From contig NZ_WUTY02000001.1 in the NCBI RefSeq assembly GCF_009828925.2, positions 4,742,492-4,806,491 of the forward strand: DNA of 64,000 nucleotides, in the 5' to 3' direction. The position numbers and the translations under genes are program-made. This stretch comes from Methylicorpusculum oleiharenae. Its GTDB lineage: Bacteria > Pseudomonadota > Gammaproteobacteria > Methylococcales > Methylomonadaceae. Below are positions 39,932-49,701 of the stretch, one piece after another. Within the stretch, counting starts at the first letter, position 1. Every line of letters starts with the position of its first letter. The notes beneath the pieces are model-generated. The model did no database searches. It was not told the origin of the DNA and saw only the letters and a program-made list of their open reading frames with translations.

Positions 39932-41988
39932 AAACTCATCTCCACTTGTCCCATAAAGGCTATGCCGGCTATCGGGTAATCGTAGGGGACAGCCGTGCCG
40001 TTGATACTCGGGTGGCTGGCTTCGACATCGAACAGATTATTGACTTTAAAGGTCAATCCCAAACCATCCAAAAGGTTGTCCCGTCTTAACGCCAGGTTAA
40101 CCAGCACATAATCATCAATTGCCGCCCGGCGGTCAGAAGTCGCGCGTTGTCGTCCCAAAATCCAGTCGGAACTCAGATTGACATGCCAGTCTTTAACAAA
40201 GGCCCAGTTGATCTGGGTAAAAATATCGTGTTGCGGCGCACCGACGACAAAACTGTCGTTGCTATCGCTTCTGGGATCAAGCTGTAAAAAAGTATAGTTA
40301 ACGTCAAAAGAGAGCTGCTCATTGAAACGATAGGCGGTGATCAGTTCGAAGCCATAGCCGTTGGCCCCGGCAGAATTTTCAAAGGTCCGCAGCGGATCAG
40401 TGGTTTCAGATATCAAATCGTCACTGGCATACCAAAATAAATTGACCCCGGTAGACACGTCGTATTTCCATTTTTTGGCAATAGAGAGCTCCAAAGTATC
40501 GATGGTCTCGGGGCTCAAGTCTGGATTGCCTTGTAATTGCAGGCCTTGATTACTCCTTAACTCAATAAAGGAGGGCGCTCTGAAGGCACGCCCGTACATC
40601 AGTTTGGCGGATAAGGACGGATCGATCTGCCAAACCAGGCTGCCTCTTGGGTTAACAGTCGCACCAAAATCCGAGTAATGATCCAAGCGAACTCCGGTGG
40701 TCAACGTCCAGTCATTGGTGAAATTCCATTCATCCTGAACAAAACCGAACACAATATGACGGTCAGTGGTATCGGCAAAGGCCTTGACACCGAGGCTATC
40801 GGTGCTGAGCAAGGGCCCAGCCGGCACGATGATGTTATTCGGGGCGATCAAAAAATTCCGGCGTTCATCCAGATCATTCGCGATCGCATATTTGTAGCCT
40901 GCCCCCACATAAACCCGATGATGTTTGAAACCGTCATAGAGGCTTTTAAGGGCAACATCGACGGTATGGGAAAAATAATTGATTTGAGAAGTGACCGGAT
41001 CGTTGAAGGCTCCGCCAAAAGCACCGGCAGGAAAATGATGGTTGAGAATATTGGCTTCGTAGAAAAAGTAATTTAGCTTGAATTGATGTTCAAAGTCGCC
41101 CGAGCGCTGGTTTAAATCGAGTCCTGACGTCCACGATTGATACCGAACCTGACCGTCAGGATCCAACGCTAAGGTAGTCCCCACGCCATTGGCGGTGGTT
41201 GAGTCCTGATAGCGCAGATGAAGTTTGACATTGTCTTTATAACGCACCGACAAGCCTGCATCGATATCCTCCCGGGCGACATTGATCGGGCCGGGCGCCA
41301 ACGATGCCCGCGTATTGAACAACTGGTCCAGTGCCGTCTGCGCATCGGCGCTTACAGTTTCCTGTTGACCCTGCATCGTTCTCCCCTGGGCTGAAAAAGC
41401 CAGATCAAAATCGGCGATTTTTTTGCCCCATTGCGCCCAGCCACCGTAGCTGTCAAAGCTGCCCGCTAGAGCCCCCAGTCTTCCGCCGTCTATTTCCTGA
41501 CCCCGTTTGGTGATGATATTGATCACACCGGCAAAAGCGTCGGCACCATACAAGGCGGAGCCAGGTCCTCGGATCACTTCAATTTTTGAGATATTCTGGG
41601 GCAGATGTGTATAAGAGAATACTTTTCCCGAGTTAACCGGGTCGTTGATGGGAATACCATCCTGCATGATCAGAACGTGTGAACTCAGCGGCGAAAAAAT
41701 GCCTCGAATCACATAAGCAGGCACAAAGCCATTAGCGGAGGAGACATGAAAGCCCGGAATGGTTTCCAGCACGTCTTCAATTGCAACAGCCCCTATATTT
41801 TTAATGTCTTCGGCTGTGATAACGGTGACCACGGACGGCGATTCGGCTAAGGGGCGACTGTAACCGGTTGCAATCCCCACCGTTTGCTCATCGCCATAGA
41901 CATAGCGAAAGTCATCCAGATCGTCTGAACGGGCACTCCAGTTAATCATCAACATCATCCATAAAACATTAAATGGGTGTTTAGCCAT
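39928..41988 (-). CDS. TonB-dependent outer membrane receptor
   Basis: The 686-residue protein begins with a short hydrophobic leader (FNVLWMMLMINWSARS). It has a plug domain (about 40-165: SPSVVTVITAEDIKNIGAVAIEDVLETIPGFHV, YVIRGIFSPLSSHVLIMQDGIPINDP, ISKIEVIRGPGSALYGADAFAGVINIITK) and a C-terminal beta barrel ending in the aromatic strand MGQVEMSF. Such receptors import siderophores, cobalamin, sugars or other rare ligands using TonB energy. It is first in an operon with a P450 and a response regulator, so the imported molecule may be the P450 substrate. Confidence 0.93.
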   Translation of the reverse strand: MAKHPFNVLWMMLMINWSARSDDLDDFRYVYGDEQTVGIATGYSRPLAESPSVVTVITAEDIKNIGAVAIEDVLETIPGFHVSSANGFVPAYVIRGIFSPLSSHVLIMQDGIPINDPVNSGKVFSYTHLPQNISKIEVIRGPGSALYGADAFAGVINIITKRGQEIDGGRLGALAGSFDSYGGWAQWGKKIADFDLAFSAQGRTMQGQQETVSADAQTALDQLFNTRASLAPGPINVAREDIDAGLSVRYKDNVKLHLRYQDSTTANGVGTTLALDPDGQVRYQSWTSGLDLNQRSGDFEHQFKLNYFFYEANILNHHFPAGAFGGAFNDPVTSQINYFSHTVDVALKSLYDGFKHHRVYVGAGYKYAIANDLDERRNFLIAPNNIIVPAGPLLSTDSLGVKAFADTTDRHIVFGFVQDEWNFTNDWTLTTGVRLDHYSDFGATVNPRGSLVWQIDPSLSAKLMYGRAFRAPSFIELRSNQGLQLQGNPDLSPETIDTLELSIAKKWKYDVSTGVNLFWYASDDLISETTDPLRTFENSAGANGYGFELITAYRFNEQLSFDVNYTFLQLDPRSDSNDSFVVGAPQHDIFTQINWAFVKDWHVNLSSDWILGRQRATSDRRAAIDDYVLVNLALRRDNLLDGLGLTFKVNNLFDVEASHPSINGTAVPYDYPIAGIAFMGQVEMSF

Positions 41989-42019
41989 TTTAAGTTCTGG
42001 TTAATGTGGCTCTCTAAAC

Positions 42020-42031
42020 TGTAACGTTACA
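42020..42031. promoter_or_regulatory. 12-bp palindrome upstream of the receptor operon
   Basis: TGTAACGTTACA is perfectly palindromic and lies 32 bases upstream of the receptor start codon, where an operator would overlap the promoter or leader. No second copy was seen upstream of the convergent kinase operon. Confidence 0.35.
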
Positions 42032-42605
42032 CATCGTAATCTGACTCCACTGGAATTCTTTTGTCATAAAATGTAGCGCGCATTTCTTAAAATTTGCTTA
42101 CCACATTTTATAAGGGGCCTAATTTATCAGGATAAAGAGATTAATTTTTAATATTGATGCTTACCCGACAAAGTTTTCAGACCTATCTGGATTTATACAT
42201 GGAAAATTGATCTCTAGAAGTTGCTATCTTTCATATTTTTGAAGGAAAACATGCGACTTTTAATAAAATAGTCTACTGACCATTAGCACTTTTTCATTAT
42301 AAAACCCACCAAGGTTTAATAACGGTTATTTATGGAATGAAATGAACACGTTTGAAATGATGAATCCGACTTTACTTAAAATGATCCTATACGTTCATCA
42401 AGGCGTTTAACCTGACGTTAATAGGGGTCTTTCAGCTCCATCAATCTTTGTTTTGTATGAGTTTACTCCTTTTGGCCATGAATACACCTGCATCATGATG
42501 ACTAGAATCGAACCAAGTAAAGTGCGTAATTTTCGATTGGGAGCAAGGCATCGACTATTGTCGTTTTTTACATTTTTATCATTTAATGATAAGTTGGGAA
42601 CCGTT
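42032..42605. other. intergenic between receptor operon and alpA-like gene
   Basis: The stretch is AT-rich and contains no supported gene. It must hold the promoters for the minus-strand receptor operon and the plus-strand alpA-like gene. An upstream extension of the alpA-like frame (from 42453) has no ribosome-binding site. Confidence 0.4.
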
Positions 42606-42788
42606 ATGACAGATTATTTTTTAACCGCTAATGAGCTTATGGAAACTCTGAAAGTTAAATCAACTACTACTTTCTGGCGAATGAGGAAACGCGGGGATGT
42701 ACCTGAACCCGCCATAAAAAATCCACTTCGCTGGAAAAAATCTCAAGTTGAAAGCTATTATCAAGGCAGATTAAAAGATACTAAATGA
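42606..42788 (+). CDS. AlpA-family excisionase/regulator
   Basis: From the ATG at 42606 the 60-residue product (MTDYFLTANELMETLKVKSTTTFWRMRKRGDVPEPAIKNPLRWKKSQVESYYQ) is an AlpA-type winged helix-turn-helix. Such proteins control prophage and ICE integrases or act as excisionases. Its position next to a tRNA gene and at the edge of the island fits that role, but no integrase follows. The frame upstream of 42606 is not convincing. Confidence 0.8.
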   Translation: MTDYFLTANELMETLKVKSTTTFWRMRKRGDVPEPAIKNPLRWKKSQVESYYQGRLKDTK

Positions 42789-42837
42789 CTGAATTTTAGA
42801 TGGTTATTTTTGAAAGGCACTACGAAAGGCACTATAA

Positions 42838-42875
42838 ACAAAAAAGGCCTGAAGAAAAAAACTCTTCAGGCCTTA
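42838..42875 (-). terminator. bidirectional rho-independent terminator
   Basis: AAGGCCTGAAGA and TCTTCAGGCCTT form a 12-bp stem around a short A-rich loop, with T-runs on both outer sides. It ends the tRNA operon on the minus strand and could also stop transcription from the alpA-like gene. Confidence 0.85.
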
Positions 42876-42882
42876 TCTTGAT

Positions 42883-42958
42883 TGGCTCCCCCGGACGGGC
42901 TCGAACCGCCGACCTAGTGATTAACAGTCACCCGCTCTACCGACTGAGCTACAGGGGA
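42883..42958 (-). tRNA. tRNA-Asn (GTT)
   Basis: The minus strand folds into a full cloverleaf: acceptor TCCCCTG..CGGGGGA, D arm with AGCTCAGTCGGTAGAGC, anticodon loop CTGTTAA (anticodon GTT), T arm GGTTCGAGCCC, and encoded CCA. Its 3' end faces the island side, so it is a plausible ICE integration site. Confidence 0.95.
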
Positions 42959-42974
42959 ATAACTTTTTTAAAAT

Positions 42975-43051
42975 TGGCGCGCCCGGAGAGATTCGAACTC
43001 CCGACCGCTCGGTTCGTAGCCGAGTACTCTATCCAGCTGAGCTACGGGCGC
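42975..43051 (-). tRNA. tRNA-Arg (ACG)
   Basis: Acceptor GCGCCCG pairs with CGGGCGC, D arm AGCTCAGCTGGATAGAG, anticodon stem CTCGG/CCGAG with loop CTACGAA (anticodon ACG), T arm GAGTTCGAATCTC and encoded CCA. It follows tRNA-Ser, as argV follows serV in E. coli downstream of csrA. Confidence 0.95.
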
Positions 43052-43113
43052 TTAATTTAGCCGCTTATTATCTTTTTTTATTGTTTTTGTGTCAAGCTTT
43101 ATCTTACTAAATT

Positions 43114-43205
43114 TGGCGGAGAGTGAGGGATTCGAACCCTCGATGGGAGTTAAAGCCCATACTCCCTTAGCAGGGGAGCGCCTTCAGCCTCTCGGCCAAC
43201 TCTCC
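43114..43205 (-). tRNA. tRNA-Ser (GCT)
   Basis: A long variable arm (AGTATGGGCTTTAACTCCCAT) marks a class II tRNA. The anticodon stem CTCCC/GGGAG holds loop CTGCTAA (anticodon GCT). Acceptor GGAGAGT pairs with ACTCTCC, and CCA is encoded. It is eight bases after csrA. Confidence 0.95.
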
Positions 43206-43212
43206 AAATTCT

Positions 43213-43404
43213 TTACTCTTGGGAACCTGTCGACTCTGACTGTTCTTTTTTAATTCTTTCGTATATTTCTTCTCTGTGAACAGAGACTTCTTTTGGTGCG
43301 TTTACACCGATGCGAACCTGATTTCCTTTAACCCCAAGAACAGTGACAGTTACTTCATCACCAATCATAAGAGTCTCTCCTACCCGACGAGTCAAGATAA
43401 GCAT
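43213..43404 (-). CDS. csrA: carbon storage regulator CsrA
   Basis: CsrA binds GGA-containing leaders of messenger RNAs and represses or activates their translation. The 63-residue protein has the full CsrA fold: [34 protein letters not shown] and [15 protein letters not shown], including the RNA-binding residues L4, R7 and the VHREE segment near R44. It lies between lysC and tRNA-Ser. Confidence 0.97.
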   Translation of the reverse strand: MLILTRRVGETLMIGDEVTVTVLGVKGNQVRIGVNAPKEVSVHREEIYERIKKEQSESTGSQE

Positions 43405-43497
43405 GGCTTCTCCCTTTTGTATTTTAAAATATAGACTGCATTCATGCAGTAACCAACCAAGACAGTAATTATATCAGATTAAATAGATAAATAAAGC

Positions 43498-44727
43498 CTA
43501 ACTTTCCTGGGGCTTATGCGCTAAGTCGAAAGCTTCGTGCAAAGCTCTCACGGCAAGTTCAAGGTATTTTTCATCTACAACAACTGAAATTTTAATTTCC
43601 GATGTCGAAATCATACGGATATTAATATTTTCCTGCGCCAGGGTTTTAAACATGGTACTGGCAATGCCTGCGTGAGATCTCATACCAACCCCTACTATGG
43701 ATATTTTGACAATCTTATCGTCACCTGTCACAGCCTTGGCATTAAGTTCACTGCAAATAGAATCCAGTATTTCTTTAGCTTTCGGGTAATCGTTTCGATT
43801 GACTGTAAAGGTAAAATCCGTAGTTAAGTCGCCCGCAATATTCTGAATAATCATGTCGATTTCAATATTTGCATCGGCGATAGGACCCAGAATTTTAAAA
43901 GCTACTCCGGGTAAATCGGGAACACCGGTGATAGTCAGTTTCGCCTCGTCCCGGTTGAACGCGATGCCGGATATTAAAGCTTGTTCCATTTGATCTTCCT
44001 CGTAGGTTATAAGGGTCCCGGGACCATCTTGAAATGATGATAAAACTCTCAATGCCACGTTATATTTACCGGCAAATTCAACTGATCTGATTTGAAGCAC
44101 TTTAGAGCCAAGACTGGCCATTTCCAGCATTTCCTCAAACGTAATTTTATCCAATCGACGGGCATTGGGCACCACCCTGGGATCTGTTGTGTAAACTCCG
44201 TCAACATCGGTATAAATATGACATTCATCCGCTTTAAGTGCTGCCGCCAGCGCAACCGCGGTTGTGTCAGAACCGCCGCGTCCTAATGTGGTGATATTGT
44301 CGTCTTCGTCGACACCTTGAAAGCCAGCGACCACAACTACCCGACCAGAATCGAGATCTTTACGCATCCGCGCATCATCAATTTTACGAATTCTAGCTTT
44401 GGTGAAACTGCTGTCGGTTAAAATCTTTACCTGACTTCCGGTATATGAGCAAGCCGGACACCCCAGATCGTGCAGCGCCATGCTTAATAAGGACATCGTT
44501 ACTTGTTCGCCAGTCGAGACCAGAACATCCAATTCCCGAGAACTGGGTGACTGCTGTATGTCTTTGGCTAAACCGATCAGTCGATTAGTTTCTCCGCTCA
44601 TTGCCGAGACGACCACGACCAATTGGTGGCCTTGATCATGTACTTTTTTAACGCGTTCAGCGACCGCTTTGATTCGCTCAACCGAACCGACAGACGTACC
44701 GCCAAATTTGTAGACGTATAATGCCAT
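43498..44727 (-). CDS. lysC: aspartate kinase
   Basis: The 409-residue monofunctional aspartokinase makes aspartyl phosphate, the first step toward lysine, threonine and methionine. It has the N-terminal kinase signature VYKFGGTSVGSVERI, the GFQGVDEDDNITTLGRGGSDTTA active-site block, and two C-terminal ACT domains (ITGVPDLPGVAFKILGPIADANIEIDMIIQNI and ISIVGVGMRSHAGIASTMF). Feedback control by lysine and threonine is therefore likely. It sits between alaS and csrA; this insertion relative to the E. coli order is usual in many gammaproteobacteria. Confidence 0.96.
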   Translation of the reverse strand: MALYVYKFGGTSVGSVERIKAVAERVKKVHDQGHQLVVVVSAMSGETNRLIGLAKDIQQSPSSRELDVLVSTGEQVTMSLLSMALHDLGCPACSYTGSQVKILTDSSFTKARIRKIDDARMRKDLDSGRVVVVAGFQGVDEDDNITTLGRGGSDTTAVALAAALKADECHIYTDVDGVYTTDPRVVPNARRLDKITFEEMLEMASLGSKVLQIRSVEFAGKYNVALRVLSSFQDGPGTLITYEEDQMEQALISGIAFNRDEAKLTITGVPDLPGVAFKILGPIADANIEIDMIIQNIAGDLTTDFTFTVNRNDYPKAKEILDSICSELNAKAVTGDDKIVKISIVGVGMRSHAGIASTMFKTLAQENINIRMISTSEIKISVVVDEKYLELAVRALHEAFDLAHKPQES

Positions 44728-44745
44728 TCTTGTTTTATCCCTGGT

Positions 44746-47361
44746 TTAAGAACTTAACTGTTGTTCAACCCATTTCGGAATGGCACTTAATGCCTCATCC
44801 AAATGTGTGGGGTCATTCCCGCCTGCCTGAGCCATATCGGGACGACCGCCCCCTTTGCCGCCTACTTTGGAAGCGACTTGATTGACCAGATCTCCGGCTT
44901 TGATACGTGACGTTTGATCTGATGATACACCGGCAATCAGACTGACTTTACCATCAGCAACAGTCGCAAGCACTACTGCAGAGGAGCCTAATTTATTGCG
45001 CAACTGATCGACCATCTCTCGCATGGACTTAGGATCAATGCCATCCAAACGCACTGCCAATACTTTTACACCCTGGATATCGATGGCTTGCGACGATAGT
45101 TCAGTCCCAGCAGAGCTGGCTAGTTTTGACTTGAGCTTTTCAAGCTCTTTTTCCAGCTGCTTGTGTTTTTCAACCAGCTGCTCCACTTTTTCGTAGGCCT
45201 TATCTTGTGGTGTCTTCATCAAGCTGGCGATCAGCGATAAAGTTTTCTCTCTGGAGTCCAGCCAATCCATTGCAGCTTTTCCGGTAACCGCCTCAATCCG
45301 TCTTATTCCCGCAGCCACCCCGGTTTCGCTGACAATCTTGAACAAACCAATATCGCCCGAACGATTAACATGAGTACCGCCACACAACTCGACCGAAAAA
45401 TCGCCAATTTTCAAAACCCTTACTTCATCGCCGTATTTTTCGCCGAATAACGCCATTGCACCTTCCTGCATGGCTGATTCCTTGTCCATCACTTCAGCAA
45501 CTACCGGATCATTCAAGCGTATATGGTCATTAACCAGCTGTTCAATCGTGTTTAACTCACTCTCAGTAACAGGCTCAAAATGTGCGAAGTCAAAACGAAG
45601 CCGTTCGGAATTAACCAAAGAACCTTTTTGGACAACGTGTTCACCTAAAGTTTTTCGCAGAGCCGCATGCAGTAAATGGGTAGCCGAATGATTGAGTTCC
45701 GTGGCCTTGCGATTATTCATATCGACTTTAGCAAGGCAGGTTTGATTTAAACTCAAGCTACCGGCTATGACGATGCCTCTATGAAGAAACTGATCGCCAG
45801 CCTGCTTTTGGGTCGCATCAACGCGAAAAACTGAAGCATTAACTTCCAGCAATCCGCAATCACCCGCCTGCCCTCCCGACTCTCCGTAAAAAGGCGTTTT
45901 ATCAAGCACCACAATACCCTCTTCTCCTTCATTAAGAGACTCAACTGCTTGTCCTGACTTGAACAATCCGACGATTTTCGCCTGATCTTCAAGGAGATGA
46001 TAACCGGTAAACTCGGTAGCCCCTTCGATAGCGATTGCGTTTTTATAATCCGTACCAAAATTGCTGGCGGCTCTTGCCCTGTCACGTTGGGCCGCCATTT
46101 CGGTTTCAAACCCGGCATGATCAACGGTTAAATGATTCTCTCGCGCAAAATCAGCGGTCAAATCAACAGGAAAACCGTAGGTATCGTAAAGTTGAAAAAC
46201 CACTTCGCCGGGTATCGTAGCTCCCTCTAACTTGGCAACGCAGGCTTCAAGAATTTTCATGCCTTGCTCAAGCGTTTCAGCAAAACGCTCTTCTTCTTTT
46301 TTTAGAACGCGCTCAACTTGTTCTCGAGCATGAACCAGTTCCGGGTAGGCATCGCCCATCACATCAGCCAACGGTGCGACCAGTTTGTAAAAGAAAACAT
46401 CCCGGATACCCAGGCGGTAACCATGGCGAATGGCTCGTCTTATGATACGGCGCAGCACATAACCCCGCCCTTCATTCGATGGCATCACTCCGTCAGTCAC
46501 CAGAAATGCGCACGAGCGGATATGATCGGCTATGACACGTAACGAGCTGTTAGTCACATCGTTGGTCCCGGCCAAGCGGGCTGCTGCCTGGAGTAACTGC
46601 TGAAACAAATCAATTTCATAGTTACTGTGAACGTGCTGCATCACTGCCGATATGCGCTCTAACCCCATTCCGGTATCTACCGAAGGTTTAGGCAAAGGGT
46701 GAAGCTGACCGTATTTATCGCGATCATATTGCATGAATACGAGATTCCAAATCTCGATATACCGATCGCCTTCTTCATCAGGTGACCCCGGAGGACCGCC
46801 CGGAATACCTTCACCATGATCATAAAATATTTCACTGCAGGGACCACAAGGACCCACATCACCCATCGCCCAGAAATTATCTTTTGCGCCTATCCTGGAA
46901 AATCGTTCAGGATCGATACCTATGTCTTGCAGCCAGATCTTTTCAGCTTCTGGATCTTCCTCGAAAACCGTTATCCAGAGTTTTGAAGCCGGAATGCTCA
47001 GCTCTTGGGTTAAAAACTCCCAGGCTAGCTTAATTGCGTCTTCTTTGAAGTAGTCGCCAAAGCTGAAGTTACCCAACATTTCAAAGAAAGTGTGGTGACG
47101 GGCCGTATAGCCGACATTTTCCAAATCGTTATGTTTACCACCCGCACGGACACAACGCTGACTGGTGACGGCACGGGTGTAGTCACGGTGTTCGCGTCCT
47201 AAAAATACATCCTTGAACTGCACCATACCGGCATTGGTAAAAAGCAGTGTGGGATCGTTACCGGGAACCAAAGAACTGGAAGGTTGAACGGAGTGTCCGC
47301 GATTCTGAAAGAAACTCAAAAAGGCAGAGCGCAATTCGGCGCTGGTCATATTTTTCATCAT
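44746..47361 (-). CDS. alaS: alanyl-tRNA synthetase
   Basis: The 871-residue enzyme attaches alanine to tRNA-Ala. It starts [19 protein letters not shown] (second codon context), with the class II catalytic core ([52 protein letters not shown]). The editing domain has the zinc motif [12 protein letters not shown] and the CGGTHV loop. It ends with the coiled coil and C-terminal DHHA1 domain ([16 protein letters not shown]). All parts are intact and of normal length. Confidence 0.97.
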   Translation of the reverse strand: MMKNMTSAELRSAFLSFFQNRGHSVQPSSSLVPGNDPTLLFTNAGMVQFKDVFLGREHRDYTRAVTSQRCVRAGGKHNDLENVGYTARHHTFFEMLGNFSFGDYFKEDAIKLAWEFLTQELSIPASKLWITVFEEDPEAEKIWLQDIGIDPERFSRIGAKDNFWAMGDVGPCGPCSEIFYDHGEGIPGGPPGSPDEEGDRYIEIWNLVFMQYDRDKYGQLHPLPKPSVDTGMGLERISAVMQHVHSNYEIDLFQQLLQAAARLAGTNDVTNSSLRVIADHIRSCAFLVTDGVMPSNEGRGYVLRRIIRRAIRHGYRLGIRDVFFYKLVAPLADVMGDAYPELVHAREQVERVLKKEEERFAETLEQGMKILEACVAKLEGATIPGEVVFQLYDTYGFPVDLTADFARENHLTVDHAGFETEMAAQRDRARAASNFGTDYKNAIAIEGATEFTGYHLLEDQAKIVGLFKSGQAVESLNEGEEGIVVLDKTPFYGESGGQAGDCGLLEVNASVFRVDATQKQAGDQFLHRGIVIAGSLSLNQTCLAKVDMNNRKATELNHSATHLLHAALRKTLGEHVVQKGSLVNSERLRFDFAHFEPVTESELNTIEQLVNDHIRLNDPVVAEVMDKESAMQEGAMALFGEKYGDEVRVLKIGDFSVELCGGTHVNRSGDIGLFKIVSETGVAAGIRRIEAVTGKAAMDWLDSREKTLSLIASLMKTPQDKAYEKVEQLVEKHKQLEKELEKLKSKLASSAGTELSSQAIDIQGVKVLAVRLDGIDPKSMREMVDQLRNKLGSSAVVLATVADGKVSLIAGVSSDQTSRIKAGDLVNQVASKVGGKGGGRPDMAQAGGNDPTHLDEALSAIPKWVEQQLSS

Positions 47362-47385
47362 GATAGTGTTTACAAGTCTTGGAAC

Positions 47386-47844
47386 TTATTCAAATCGTAT
47401 GTTTAATGTTTTAAACAAGGCGCTGACCATGGAACCGGTAAAACCTCGTTGTTGCAAGAAACGGCTGCGTTTAGCCCACTCATTAGGGGTTATAACGGTC
47501 TCTTGTGAAAACTTTTTCTCATAAACCTTGGCTAAAACATCCATCCAACTGTCTGCCGTTTCATCAAGCACAGAATCCATGTCAAAATCATCAATACCCG
47601 CCTGATTTAACTCATACTCAATTCGCTTGGGCCCATAACCTTTTAAAATGCGCTGCCGAGTAAAACTCTCTGCATAACGTTGTTCATTCAGGTAGTTATC
47701 GGCAAGCAATTGCGCAAGCACTTCATTGATCAATGAAAGTTCGAATCCTTTGAATTTCAACTTTCTGATTAACTCCAACACGCTGTGATCACGACGTGCC
47801 AAGAGTTGCAAACAAATCGCTTTAATCCTTTTTTTTGAATCCAT
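47386..47844 (-). CDS. recX: RecA regulator RecX
   Basis: RecX binds RecA filaments and limits recombinase activity. The 152-residue protein consists of three-helix repeats with the signature LLARRDHSVLELIRKLKFKGF, LNEQRYAESFTRQRILKGYGPKRIEYEL and the C-terminal RSRFLQQRGFTGSMVSALF. It lies 25 bases after recA and 24 bases before alaS on the same strand, the conserved order. Confidence 0.94.
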   Translation of the reverse strand: MDSKKRIKAICLQLLARRDHSVLELIRKLKFKGFELSLINEVLAQLLADNYLNEQRYAESFTRQRILKGYGPKRIEYELNQAGIDDFDMDSVLDETADSWMDVLAKVYEKKFSQETVITPNEWAKRSRFLQQRGFTGSMVSALFKTLNIRFE

Positions 47845-47869
47845 TCAACTTTCTGCAGCCAAGTATTAC

Positions 47870-48907
47870 TTACTCTTCTGTAAGCGTATCGTCCGCAACA
47901 CTTTCGATCAAACTGACTTTACCAAAGGCTTCGTTTCTGATTTTTTCTTCTATTTCCTTGGCTTTATCGGCATGTTCCCTAAAATATTGTTTAGCATTAT
48001 CCTTGCCTTGCCCAATCTTTTCATCACCGTAACTGTACCAGGAACCGGCTTTTTGGATAAATCCGTAGGTGACACCGAGATCTACCAGTTCTCCGAAAAA
48101 TGACACGCCTTCACCGTAGAGAATTTCAAATTCTGCCTGTTTAAAGGGGGGAGCCACTTTGTTTTTGACGACTTTTACACGGGTTTCGTTGCCGATAACT
48201 TCCTCGCCTTTTTTGACCGAGCCTATCCTGCGAATATCCAGGCGCACTGACGCATAAAATTTCAGCGCGTTGCCGCCTGTAGTCGTTTCAGGGTTGCCAA
48301 ACATCACACCTATTTTCATACGAATTTGATTGATGAAAATGACCAGTGTATTGGATCGTTTGATATTGGCGGTCAGCTTTCTCAATGCCTGGGACATTAA
48401 GCGCGCCTGCAATCCCATGTGCGAATCGCCCATATCGCCCTCTATTTCGGCTTTAGGCGTCAGCGCGGCAACCGAATCAACGACCACGATATCAACAGCG
48501 CCGGAACGAACCAACATATCCGTGATTTCTAAGGCCTGCTCGCCGGTATCGGGTTGCGAAACCAGCAAATCATCGACATTCACACCAATTTTTTCGGCAT
48601 AACTGGGATCCAACGCATGTTCAGCATCGACGAAAGCAGCGGTTCCACCTAATTTTTGAATTTGGGCAATGACGGATAATGTCAGTGTTGTTTTACCGGA
48701 AGATTCCGGACCGTAAATCTCAACAATACGGCCTCGAGGCAAACCGCCACAGCCCAAGGCAATATCCAAGGTCAAAGAACCGGTGGAGACGACTTGAATA
48801 TCGCGGGAAGCAGTACTATCTCCCATTCGCATGACAGAGCCTTTACCAAATTGTTTTTCAATTTGTAATAATGCGGCACTCAACGCTTTTTTCTTGTTCT
48901 CGTCCAT
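47870..48907 (-). CDS. recA: recombinase RecA
   Basis: The ATG at 48907 follows AGGAC and gives 345 residues ([30 protein letters not shown]). Walker [11 protein letters not shown], the DNA-binding loops L1 ([15 protein letters not shown]) and L2 ([28 protein letters not shown]) and the acidic C-terminus are all present. It catalyses strand exchange in homologous recombination and LexA cleavage. No consensus gammaproteobacterial LexA box was found upstream. Confidence 0.98.
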   Translation of the reverse strand: MDENKKKALSAALLQIEKQFGKGSVMRMGDSTASRDIQVVSTGSLTLDIALGCGGLPRGRIVEIYGPESSGKTTLTLSVIAQIQKLGGTAAFVDAEHALDPSYAEKIGVNVDDLLVSQPDTGEQALEITDMLVRSGAVDIVVVDSVAALTPKAEIEGDMGDSHMGLQARLMSQALRKLTANIKRSNTLVIFINQIRMKIGVMFGNPETTTGGNALKFYASVRLDIRRIGSVKKGEEVIGNETRVKVVKNKVAPPFKQAEFEILYGEGVSFFGELVDLGVTYGFIQKAGSWYSYGDEKIGQGKDNAKQYFREHADKAKEIEEKIRNEAFGKVSLIESVADDTLTEE

Positions 48908-48947
48908 TATGTCCTGCCTTTTAGTCAACCCCAAAAATGGCGTTTAT

Positions 48948-48963
48948 TATGCCATAGGGCATA
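48948..48963. promoter_or_regulatory. palindrome upstream of recA
   Basis: TATGCC-CTAT-GGCATA (minus strand) has 6-bp perfect arms and lies about 41-56 bases before the recA start, in the promoter region. It does not fit CTGT-N8-ACAG, so it would be a non-standard operator if it has a role. Confidence 0.3.
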
Positions 48964-49026
48964 TGTTTAACACAGCTAATATTGCCGGGTAATGCATGAT
49001 GAAAAGCACGTTTAACAGCCTGCCGC

Positions 49027-49701
49027 TCAGTATCCCGGCAACGCTTTTTGCTCCGATAAACTGGCAACAAACTGGCTGGCTTCGGCAATTGTCATTTCCA
49101 TTGCCTGAATCAGTTGAGACATATCCAGGCTGATTTCTATAAATTCATGCTCTATCGCAGAAATAGCCTGAGCATTCAGATTGTGCTTGAGATAAAGGAC
49201 CTGATCTTTAAATGCCATTAACACCGGTGAGATTCTCGCTTCAGCGCGCTGCATGGCTTTGATCAGTCTTGCATAATGCTGCTGGGATAGTTTAAGTTGC
49301 TGGCGGCTGCGGGCTTTTAGCGAACGGTTGGAATATTCATTCAGTTCGCTTTCCCACTCGACAAACAGCGCGTTACTGACTTCTTCAATGGCTTTGATCC
49401 GCTGAGTTACCGTATCGGCCTTTGTCTTGCAAAAATCATACTGGCGCTGCAAAAGCCTGTATTTATGTTCAAGCGACGATTCATCCATAACCACAATGGC
49501 TTTAAACCGTTCCAACGCCCCTTCAAAATGAACTTTGGTATCTTGTAAACTTTCGCAGGCCTGTTCAACCTGACAAACGACGATGTCCCGCTTATGATGC
49601 CCCAAAGACTCCCTTGCCTGGTAATAAACTTTTCGTAATTGTCTTTTTAAATAACGGTTTATCAAATTGACTGTTTTTTGAATCAGGTTAATGTCTTCCA
49701 T
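49027..49701 (-). CDS. DUF2959 coiled-coil protein
   Basis: The 224-residue protein is almost wholly helical. It shows the DUF2959 pattern: YYQARESLGHHKRDIVVCQVEQA, LFVEWESELNEYSNRSLKARSRQQL, ARLIKAMQRAEARISPVLMAFKDQVLYLKHNLNAQAI and MEMTIAEASQFV. Many family members are lipoproteins; this one lacks a signal peptide. Function is unknown. It is the last gene of the pabB/mfn-like operon, starting next to the upstream stop. Confidence 0.82.
   Translation of the reverse strand: MEDINLIQKTVNLINRYLKRQLRKVYYQARESLGHHKRDIVVCQVEQACESLQDTKVHFEGALERFKAIVVMDESSLEHKYRLLQRQYDFCKTKADTVTQRIKAIEEVSNALFVEWESELNEYSNRSLKARSRQQLKLSQQHYARLIKAMQRAEARISPVLMAFKDQVLYLKHNLNAQAISAIEHEFIEISLDMSQLIQAMEMTIAEASQFVASLSEQKALPGY

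Noticed and set aside
42800-43060. 86-codon plus-strand frame
   Set aside because: It runs through tRNA-Asn and tRNA-Arg read backward, a common artefact.
48908-49026. LexA (SOS) box upstream of recA
   Set aside because: The best candidates (for example CTGTGTTAAACATATG) miss the second half of CTGT-N8-ACAG.
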